Part shown: in pieces, positions 57,423 through 64,000 of the stretch
How positions within the stretch are numbered: the stretch's first letter is position 1
Layout of the letters: each line of letters starts with the position of its first letter
DNA from: Cronobacter turicensis z3032
Lineage (GTDB): Bacteria > Pseudomonadota > Gammaproteobacteria > Enterobacterales > Enterobacteriaceae
Length of the DNA stretch: 64,000 nt
Assembly (NCBI GenBank): GCA_000027065.2
Contig: FN543093.2
Location: 996,074-1,060,073, forward strand
Direction of reading: 5' to 3'
Translations under genes and position numbers: made by a program
The notes under the pieces: model-generated
The model's database searches: none
Seen by the model: only the letters and a program-made list of their open reading frames with translations
What the model was told of the DNA's origin: nothing

Positions 57423-59240
57423 ATGTTGAATGCCTGGCATCTCCCCGTTGCGCCCTTTATTCACCGGCAGGGGGAGAAATTACTGATCACCCTCTGGCTT
57501 GCGGGCGACGCGCTGCCGGAAAAGGTCGTACTGCGTTACGAGCGCGATAACGAAGAAACGCCATTTGAGATGAAGCGCCTGGCCGCCGCGCCGCATCCGC
57601 AGGTCAGCGCGTGGCAGGCGAGCATTCCGCTCGGCGACGGCCAGCCGCGCCGCCGCTACTGCTTTAAGCTGTTATGGGGCGATCGCCAGCAGTGGTTCAG
57701 CCCGCTGGGGCTGAGCGAGTTTCCGCCCGCCCGGCTGGCGCTCTTCGCCATCGATGCGCCGGATGACGGCCCGCAGTGGGTGCAGGATCAGGTGTTCTAC
57801 CAGATCTTCCCGGACCGCTTCGCCCGCAGCACGCCGCGCGGGGCGCAACAGGACAAGATCTACTATCACCACGCTCAGGGGCACGACATCATCCTGCGCG
57901 ACTGGCACGAGCCGGTAAGCGCAGAGGCGGGCGGATCTACGTTTTACGGCGGCGATCTCGACGGGATAGCTGAAAAAATCCCGTACCTCAAAAAGCTCGG
58001 CGTCACGGCGCTCTACCTAAACCCCATCTTTAGCGCGCCGAGCGTGCATAAGTATGACACCGCCGATTATCGCCATGTCGATCCGCAGTTCGGCGGGGAT
58101 GAAGCGCTGCTGCGCCTGCGTGAAAAAACGCGCGAGGCGGATATGCGCCTGATTCTGGACGGCGTCTTTAACCACACCGGCGACACGCATCCGTGGTTCG
58201 ATCGCCACAATCACGGCACGGACGGCGCCTGTCACCATCCTGATTCGCCGACGCGCAACTGGTACAGCTTCACCGATGACGGCTATGCGTTCTGCTGGCT
58301 CGGTTACGACAGCCTGCCGAAGCTCGATTTCGCCGAGCGCGGCGTGGTGGAGGAGATCTATCAGGGCGAAGAGAGCGTGGTGAAGCACTGGCTGAAAGCG
58401 CCGTGGAGTATCGACGGCTGGCGGCTCGATGTGGTGCATATGCTCGGTGAAAACGGCGGCGCGAAAGAGAACCTGCGCCATGTCGAGGGGATCACGCGCG
58501 CGGCCAAGGCGGTGAATCCGCAGGCGTTTGTCTTCGGCGAACATTTTGGCGATGCGCGCCAGTGGCTGCAAAACGACGTGGAAGATGCGGCCATGAACTA
58601 CCGTGGTTTTACGACGCCGGTGTGGAGCTTTCTCGCAGGCGTGGATCACGGGCTTGAGCCGCAGCAGCTTGACGCCGCCGACTGCGCCCGCTGGATGGAA
58701 GAGTACCGCGCCGCGCTCTCGCACCAGCAGCAGTTGCGTATGTTTAACCAGCTCGACAGCCACGATACCGCGCGCTTTAAAACCATCGCCAAAGGCGACC
58801 CGGCGCGACTGCGGGCGGCAGCGGTGTGGCTTTTCTGCTGGCCCGGCGTGCCCTGCGTTTTCTATGGCGACGAAGTGGGCGTGGAGGGCGGCAACGATCC
58901 GTTCTGCCGCCAGCCGTTCCCGTGGGATAAAGCGCAGCAGGACGGCGAACTGCTGGCGCTGTATCAGCGGCTCGCGCGCCTGCGCCACCGCAGCCGGGCG
59001 TTGCGTTCCGGCGCGTGCCAGGTGGTGTACGCAAAAGGTGATGTCATTGTGTTCGCGCGCGTCTTCCAGCAGGAGAGAGTGCTGGTGGCGCTGAACCGCG
59101 GCGCGGCCTGCGAAGTGACGCTGCCATTCTCCCCGCTGCTTGATGACAGAGCCTGGACGCGCGAGGAGGGCGATGGCGCGCTGGAAGGGCAGACGCTACA
59201 GCTCGCCGCCGGGGCGGCGCTTATCCTGCATTCACGATAA
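57423..59240 (+). CDS. malZ: Maltodextrin glucosidase MalZ
   Basis: A 605-residue cytoplasmic GH13 enzyme (E. coli 604) that releases glucose from the reducing end of maltodextrins. An N-terminal beta domain (about 1-120) precedes the barrel. Family regions are [11 protein letters not shown], the nucleophile Asp in GWRLDVVHM, the acid Glu in FGEHFGD, and [20 protein letters not shown] opens the catalytic domain. It stands between proY and the DUF2339 gene. Confidence 0.95.
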   Translation: MLNAWHLPVAPFIHRQGEKLLITLWLAGDALPEKVVLRYERDNEETPFEMKRLAAAPHPQVSAWQASIPLGDGQPRRRYCFKLLWGDRQQWFSPLGLSEFPPARLALFAIDAPDDGPQWVQDQVFYQIFPDRFARSTPRGAQQDKIYYHHAQGHDIILRDWHEPVSAEAGGSTFYGGDLDGIAEKIPYLKKLGVTALYLNPIFSAPSVHKYDTADYRHVDPQFGGDEALLRLREKTREADMRLILDGVFNHTGDTHPWFDRHNHGTDGACHHPDSPTRNWYSFTDDGYAFCWLGYDSLPKLDFAERGVVEEIYQGEESVVKHWLKAPWSIDGWRLDVVHMLGENGGAKENLRHVEGITRAAKAVNPQAFVFGEHFGDARQWLQNDVEDAAMNYRGFTTPVWSFLAGVDHGLEPQQLDAADCARWMEEYRAALSHQQQLRMFNQLDSHDTARFKTIAKGDPARLRAAAVWLFCWPGVPCVFYGDEVGVEGGNDPFCRQPFPWDKAQQDGELLALYQRLARLRHRSRALRSGACQVVYAKGDVIVFARVFQQERVLVALNRGAACEVTLPFSPLLDDRAWTREEGDGALEGQTLQLAAGAALILHSR

Positions 59241-59252
59241 GCGTAACGAAAC

Positions 59253-59274
59253 GCGGTAAAGGAATACCGCTTTT
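59253..59274 (+). terminator. Weak terminator after malZ
   Basis: GCGGTA and TACCGC pair across AAGGAA and are followed by TTTT. Confidence 0.45.
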
Positions 59275-59324
59275 CATCCAGATATGGGAAAGTAGCCGCA
59301 CTTCTGCCGCAGGGTCTGAAATCA

Positions 59325-62045
59325 ATGGATGAGATTTTTGTATTTGCTGCTCTGATTGCGCTCTTCTGCGTGGTTGTGGTGCCCGTGCTGGCTATCATGG
59401 CGCTAAAACGCAGCGCGCGTAACGAAACTGAACTTCATCGCCTGCGCCATCGGGTCGAGACGCTGGAGGCGCGGCTTGCCGCGGCGTCGCCTGCCGCAGA
59501 AGCCGTGCCGGTGGCCACGCCTGCGCCGGAGCCTGCGCCTGTGATTATCGCGCCGGAGCCTGTGGCAGCGCCTGAGCCTGTGGCAGCGCCTGAGCCTGAA
59601 CCGGTGCCGCAGGCGGACGTGCCGCCGGTCTGGTCGCAGGCCGTGCGCAACGCGGCGAAAGCCCCTGCGCCTGCCGCCGCTACGCGCCGCGAAGAACCCG
59701 CGCCGGAACCGCGCCATGCCGCGGCGTCAGGCGGGCTTATCACCAGCCTGACGCGCTGGTTTATGCAGGGCAATCCGCTCGCCAAAATCGGCGTCATTCT
59801 TCTCTTTTTAGGCATCTCCTTCCTGCTGCGCTACAGCGTTGAGCGCGACATGCTGCCGCTTGAGCTGCGCGTTGCCAGCGCGGGCGTCGCGGCGCTGGTT
59901 CTGCTGGCGTTCGGCTGGCGACTGCGCCACAAAACGCCGGTTTATGCGCTGATCCTCCAGGGCGGCGCGGTGGGGGCGCTCTATATCACGATTTTCGGCG
60001 CGTTCCGGCTCTGGCAGATGCTGCCGATGCCGCTCGCCTTCGGCCTGATGCTGGTGGTGTGCGCCGCAAGCGTCGCGCTGGCGGTGCTGCAACGCGCGTT
60101 AAGTCTCGCGATGCTGGCGAGCCTCGGCGGCTATCTCGCGCCGCTGCTGCTCTCGACCGGCGGCGGCAGCCATATCGCGCTCTTTTCGTTCTATCTGCTG
60201 TTGTCGGTGGGCATCGCCGCCGTCAGCGTCTGGCAGCACTGGCGTGAACTCAATCTGCTCGGTCTGCTGTTTACCTTTGGCGTGGCGGGTGTCTGGGGGA
60301 TTAATGGTTATCAGCCGGACGAATGGCTGAGCTGCCAGCTCTTTCTTATCGCTAATATTTTGCTCTTCGGCGTGGTCTGCGTGGCGCTGTCGCTGCGCGC
60401 GCAGGGGCGCAAGAAAATCGTCGACGGCGTGCTGCTGTTCGCGCCGCCGCTGGTCGGCTTTGGGATGCAGTATGCGATTACCCGCCACTGGACGTATGGC
60501 CCGGCGTTTTCGGCGCTCGGCTTCGGGCTGGTCTATTTGCTGCTCGCGCGCGCCGCGCTGCGTCGCTACCCGCAGGAGGGGCGCATCCTGGCGCTGGGCG
60601 GGCTGGCGCTCGGCGGCGCGTTTGTCACGCTCGCTATCCCGCTGGCGCTATCGGCCCGCTGGACGGCGCTCGCCTGGGCGCTGGAAGGTCTGGGGCTGTT
60701 GTGGTTTGGCATGCAGCAGGCCCAGCGACGGATGAGCTACAGCGGCAGCGCGCTGCTGACGCTTGCGGCAGCGAGCGCCGTTTATGCCTGGATTGACGGC
60801 ACTACGCTGCTGAACGCGGCGTTTATCAGCGCGGTGCTGGCGCTCTGCTGGCTGGCTGGCGGCTGGCTGTGGCGCCTGCCGCAGCGGCAGGTGAGCCAGG
60901 CGCATCTTGGCGTGGGGATTGCGTTCTGGCTGGCGGCGCTGTTGCAGGCCGCCCGCTGGGCATTCGCGGATATCTCCCAGGGTCTGGCTCTGACGCTTGC
61001 GCTGCTTACGCTCTCCGTCATGCTGTGGCGCGCGGCATCGCGCAAAGCGGCGTGGCCGGATCTCGCTTGCGCCGTCTGGCTGCTGTGGCCTGGCATGGCG
61101 CTGATGCTCCTGGATCAGGTAGTTATCGACGGCGCGCTGGTGCTGGCGGGCTGGCACAGCCTTGTCTGGTGCCTGGCGCTGCCGTGCGCGCTCTGGCTGC
61201 TGCGCCGCGATGCCGGCGCGTTGCCGGAGCGCCTCCAGCAGGCGCTGCATTTGTCGCTATTCTGGATGCTGCTGCTTGCCGCAGGCGCGGAAACCTGGTG
61301 GTTTACCGACGACCTGCCGTGGGGCAACGAGGCCTGGCAGGCGGGGATTATTCTGGCCGTCAGCGCCGGTATCGTGCTGCTGGTGAATGAAGCGATCCGA
61401 CGCGGCAGGTGGCCGTGTACGCAGTGGCCTGCGCTCTACAGCGGGCCAGGGCTGCTGCCGGTCGCGCCGGTGCTGGCGTTTTTACTGCTCGCGGGCAACC
61501 TGATGAACGGTGTGACGGTCGACTGGCCGTATCTGCCGCTGATTAACCCGCTGGAGCTCGGCGCGGGCTTCGCGCTGCTGGCGGCGCTGAACTGGTGGCG
61601 GTTGCTTACGCGCTTCTGGTCGCCGTTATTGAAGCAGGCGCAGCCGTGGGCGCCGATCGTCTGGCTTGCGCTGCTGTTCTGGTGGGGCAACGGGCTGGTG
61701 CTGCGCACGCTCGCGTGGACGGGCGATATTCCCTGGCAGTCCGACGCGCTGTGGGATTCGCGCCTGGTCCAGACCACATTCGCACTGCTCTGGATGCTGC
61801 TGGCGCTGCTGGTGATGGTGAGCGCTACACGCAAAGGCGCGCGTCGGGGCTGGTTTTGCGGCGCGGGCCTGCTCGGCGTGGTGATTGTGAAGCTGATGCT
61901 GGTGGACAGCGCGGGCGGCGGCGGTCTTGCGCGCGCTGTGGCGTTTATCGGCGTCGCGGTGCTGGTGCTGATTGTCGGTTATTTCTCACCGCTGCCGCCG
62001 AAAGCGGCGCGGCCGGTCAATGCCCGTCAGGGAGAGGCAGAATGA
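59325..62045 (+). CDS. DUF2339 multi-pass membrane protein
   Basis: A 906-residue inner-membrane protein. One helix opens it (residues about 5-25), then a short coiled coil (RNETELHRLRHRVETLEARL) and a Pro/Ala/Glu-rich linker with repeated PEPVAA. After residue 150 come more than twenty hydrophobic helices. It matches DUF2339, a widespread family of unknown function, and is typically paired with a DUF3999 protein as here. Its stop overlaps the start of that gene (ATGA), so translation is coupled. Neither gene lies between malZ and acpH in E. coli K-12. Confidence 0.82.
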   Translation: MDEIFVFAALIALFCVVVVPVLAIMALKRSARNETELHRLRHRVETLEARLAAASPAAEAVPVATPAPEPAPVIIAPEPVAAPEPVAAPEPEPVPQADVPPVWSQAVRNAAKAPAPAAATRREEPAPEPRHAAASGGLITSLTRWFMQGNPLAKIGVILLFLGISFLLRYSVERDMLPLELRVASAGVAALVLLAFGWRLRHKTPVYALILQGGAVGALYITIFGAFRLWQMLPMPLAFGLMLVVCAASVALAVLQRALSLAMLASLGGYLAPLLLSTGGGSHIALFSFYLLLSVGIAAVSVWQHWRELNLLGLLFTFGVAGVWGINGYQPDEWLSCQLFLIANILLFGVVCVALSLRAQGRKKIVDGVLLFAPPLVGFGMQYAITRHWTYGPAFSALGFGLVYLLLARAALRRYPQEGRILALGGLALGGAFVTLAIPLALSARWTALAWALEGLGLLWFGMQQAQRRMSYSGSALLTLAAASAVYAWIDGTTLLNAAFISAVLALCWLAGGWLWRLPQRQVSQAHLGVGIAFWLAALLQAARWAFADISQGLALTLALLTLSVMLWRAASRKAAWPDLACAVWLLWPGMALMLLDQVVIDGALVLAGWHSLVWCLALPCALWLLRRDAGALPERLQQALHLSLFWMLLLAAGAETWWFTDDLPWGNEAWQAGIILAVSAGIVLLVNEAIRRGRWPCTQWPALYSGPGLLPVAPVLAFLLLAGNLMNGVTVDWPYLPLINPLELGAGFALLAALNWWRLLTRFWSPLLKQAQPWAPIVWLALLFWWGNGLVLRTLAWTGDIPWQSDALWDSRLVQTTFALLWMLLALLVMVSATRKGARRGWFCGAGLLGVVIVKLMLVDSAGGGGLARAVAFIGVAVLVLIVGYFSPLPPKAARPVNARQGEAE

Positions 62046-63412
62046 AACAGTTATGGGTGGCCCTTGTCTGGGCGTTCGCCGCCACGTGCGCGGCCAGTGA
62101 CGATACCTCGCGCGCCGAGCGTCCGCAGGATTATGCGCGCGGCGTGGAGCTTGCGGTAGAAGGGCAGTCGCCGTGGTACCGGTTGCCGCTGCCGGAGGCC
62201 GTTTATTCGCAGAGCGCCTGGCCGGATCTGCGCGATATCCGCGTGTTTAATGCGCAGGGCGCAAGCCTGCCGTTTGCGCTCGAAATCACCACGCCGCCCG
62301 CGCCTGCGCCGCAACGCGCGCCGCTGACGGTCTATAAGCTTGACGCGCAGCCGGTGAAAACCAGCGAAGAAGGGCAGCGCACGGTGCTGCTGACGTCGCC
62401 GTCCGGCGTGCAGATCCGCATGGAAAACGCGCCGATTGAGCAACTCAGCGCCAGCTGGCTGATTCCCCTTGACGAGAGCAATCGCGAGCGCGCGCTGACG
62501 CAGTTGCAACTGGCGTGGCCGCAACAGGTAAACGGCTGGCAGGCCCGCGTGGATGTGCTCGCCAGCGAGACGCTGCGCGACTGGCAGCCCATCATCGCCG
62601 ATGCGCCGCTGATGGATTTAACGTCCGGCGATCGGCGGTTGCTACAGAATACGGTGGATTTCAGTGATGCGCCGTCGCGCTTTGGCGCGAAGTACCTGCT
62701 GGTGGTGGTGAAAAACGCCAGCGCGCCGCTCGATTTCACGTCCGCCACCGGCCAGTGGCAGGCGCCGCACCCGCAGTCGCGGCGTATTTCGCTTGCCGCC
62801 AGTGGCACTAAAGAGAAATTCGACACCGCTATCTATCACTGGGCGCGTCCGCAGCCGTTCGATGCGCTGACGCTGCGCCCGGCGCTTGAGAACGCCGTCG
62901 TACCGGTGGAGATAGACTATCGCAGCGCGGATAACATGGCGTGGCAGCCGCTCGCCCGTACCGTGATTTATCGTCTGCCGGAACGCCCGGCGGTGACGCT
63001 GCCGCTGCACGGCGAGCTGATTTCCGCGCTGCGCGTGCGGGCGATTAATCAGCGCTTTGACGATGCCTTCCCGGAAGTGATCGGCGAGCGCGACGAAAAA
63101 ACGCTGGTGTTTAATGCCCAGGGCAGCGGCCCGTTCCTGCTTGCCTGGGGCAATGGCGCCGCTAAAGCGCAGGCGCTGGCGCTGCAAACGCTGGTGCCGG
63201 ACTCACACGATCCTGAGCTGTTGCCTTACGCGCAGACGGTAAAAGAGGTGACGCTCGGCGGCGACGCGCGGCTGACGGCCAAAGACGCCAGCGCGCAGCG
63301 CAACGCGCTGTATACCTGGATTATCTGGGGCGTGCTGATGGCGGGCGCCGCTGGGCTGCTGCTGCTCGCCTGGCGGCTGTGGCGCGATATTCGCGGTGAG
63401 AAAGCGGCGTAA
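62042..63412 (+). CDS. DUF3999 domain protein
   Basis: A 456-residue envelope protein. The signal peptide MKQLWVALVWAFAATCAA is followed by a periplasmic beta-rich region (about 20-420) and a C-terminal helix (NALYTWIIWGVLMAGAAGLL, then LLLAWRLW) with a short basic tail. It matches DUF3999, of unknown role. ATG 62042 overlaps the DUF2339 stop by 4 bases; the frame is open far upstream inside that gene, which is a shadow. It should present a large periplasmic domain to its polytopic partner. It ends one base before the convergent acpH. Confidence 0.8.
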   Translation: MKQLWVALVWAFAATCAASDDTSRAERPQDYARGVELAVEGQSPWYRLPLPEAVYSQSAWPDLRDIRVFNAQGASLPFALEITTPPAPAPQRAPLTVYKLDAQPVKTSEEGQRTVLLTSPSGVQIRMENAPIEQLSASWLIPLDESNRERALTQLQLAWPQQVNGWQARVDVLASETLRDWQPIIADAPLMDLTSGDRRLLQNTVDFSDAPSRFGAKYLLVVVKNASAPLDFTSATGQWQAPHPQSRRISLAASGTKEKFDTAIYHWARPQPFDALTLRPALENAVVPVEIDYRSADNMAWQPLARTVIYRLPERPAVTLPLHGELISALRVRAINQRFDDAFPEVIGERDEKTLVFNAQGSGPFLLAWGNGAAKAQALALQTLVPDSHDPELLPYAQTVKEVTLGGDARLTAKDASAQRNALYTWIIWGVLMAGAAGLLLLAWRLWRDIRGEKAA

Positions 63413-63994
63413 TCAGAGCGTTTTTTCGCGCGCCATTTCCATCATCCGCGGGTAAAAGCGCCAGAACTGGTGCTCCAGCGCGGCGTAATGGGTGTTGAGA
63501 TCCTCCCAGGAGTCGCGCAGGGCCGCGAGTTTCGGACGGCGGCTCGCCATGCCGTTGAGTACGCGGGCGATATAGTCCATCTCGCGGTAGCGCTCCATCC
63601 AGCGTTCGCGCCAGAGATAGTCATTGAGGTTCACAAAGCGCTCCGGCGCGTCGGGCAGCGTGGGTAAAATCAGCGCATGCGCATGCGCGAGAAACGCCTC
63701 AAGCGGGAGCTCAGGCGAGATTTGCGCCCAGTGGCGCGAGAGAAAGTGATCCCACATGACATCCAGCGTCACCGGCGCTACGCGACGGGTTTCCGGGCGA
63801 AACCACTCGCGCGCCTCGCGCACCTCCGCGAGGTTATCGGTCAGCACATCCACGCGCCGGTGCATGTAAATTCCCGCCACGACATCCGCCGGGTAGAGCC
63901 CGTCCGGTTTGCCGCGCACGAAGTCCGCCATCAGGTTGCCAGGCAGCGAACTTTGCGCCAGATGCGCCAGATGCAGATGGGCAAGAAAATTCAT
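63413..63994 (-). CDS. acpH: Acyl carrier protein phosphodiesterase AcpH
   Basis: A 193-residue cytoplasmic enzyme, the same length as E. coli AcpH (YajB), that removes 4'-phosphopantetheine from ACP. It starts [20 protein letters not shown], with the conserved His residues and [25 protein letters not shown] follows. It is an HD-like metal hydrolase. Only six bases upstream of the start lie in the window, so its ribosome binding site is not visible. Confidence 0.93.
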   Translation of the reverse strand: MNFLAHLHLAHLAQSSLPGNLMADFVRGKPDGLYPADVVAGIYMHRRVDVLTDNLAEVREAREWFRPETRRVAPVTLDVMWDHFLSRHWAQISPELPLEAFLAHAHALILPTLPDAPERFVNLNDYLWRERWMERYREMDYIARVLNGMASRRPKLAALRDSWEDLNTHYAALEHQFWRFYPRMMEMAREKTL

Positions 63995-64000
63995 AACGAT

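Noticed and set aside
61595..62041. N-terminal extension of the DUF3999 gene
   Set aside because: The frame is open inside the DUF2339 gene, but the signal peptide and ATGA coupling fix the start at 62042.

Overview
The window is a chromosomal segment of an enterobacterium with high GC content. Gene content and order (hemB, an autotransporter, yaiV/iprA, ampH, sbmA-yaiW, yaiY, yaiZ, ddlA, iraP, proC, yaiI, aroL-yaiA-aroM, ppnP, rdgC, mak, sbcDC, phoBR, brnQ, proY, malZ, acpH) match the 8-9 minute region of Escherichia coli, but with many insertions and replacements. The protein divergence and the added genes fit Cronobacter or a close relative. That assignment is an inference from remembered synteny, not a database result.

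Layout. 1-7775 is accessory: a DeoR-type regulator, a small P-loop kinase, a 55-residue membrane peptide, lpxP (lipid A palmitoleoyltransferase), a second AFG1/ZapE-like ATPase, a complete hok/sok type I toxin-antitoxin locus, and two short-chain dehydrogenases followed by a GlxA-type AraC regulator. 7745-13620 (minus) is a tightly packed four-gene operon joining a formate-dehydrogenase-like molybdoenzyme and its DUF1641 partner to a cyanide-insensitive-type bd quinol oxidase. 13887-16232 is the MetJ-controlled mmuP-mmuM S-methylmethionine pair. 16765-20190 is tauABCD (taurine sulfur scavenging), followed by asr (acid shock). This block is bracketed by two clusters of palindromic repeats, each holding one copy of a 101-bp element (100/101 identical) that ends in a terminator hairpin.

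21228-35105 holds an OlsF-like bifunctional acyltransferase with an upstream Pho-box candidate, hemB, a PncC-like amidase, a large autotransporter, iprA, ampH, an isochorismatase-family hydrolase, sbmA-yaiW, yaiY, yaiZ and ddlA. 35250-40743 has an extensin-like M15-type protein, an MdtG-like exporter, iraP, araE with a near-perfect araI1-I2 type AraC operator, and proC. The phoA-psiF-dgcC genes that E. coli carries between iraP and proC are absent; araE occupies the gap. 40855-47473 holds a DUF421 operon with yaiI, a DUF2076 protein, and then aroL, yaiA, aroM, ppnP, rdgC and mak. araJ is absent. 47514-63994 is sbcDC divergent from phoBR across a Pho-box array, then brnQ, proY, malZ, a DUF2339/DUF3999 membrane pair absent from this place in E. 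coli, and acpH.

Themes that tie genes together are nutrient limitation (phoBR and the olsF-like gene for phosphate, tau for sulfur, mmu for methionine), envelope remodelling (lpxP, olsF-like, ampH, ddlA, autotransporter, sbmA) and amino-acid or sugar uptake (brnQ, proY, araE, malZ). No tRNA, rRNA, CRISPR array, insertion sequence or prophage was seen.
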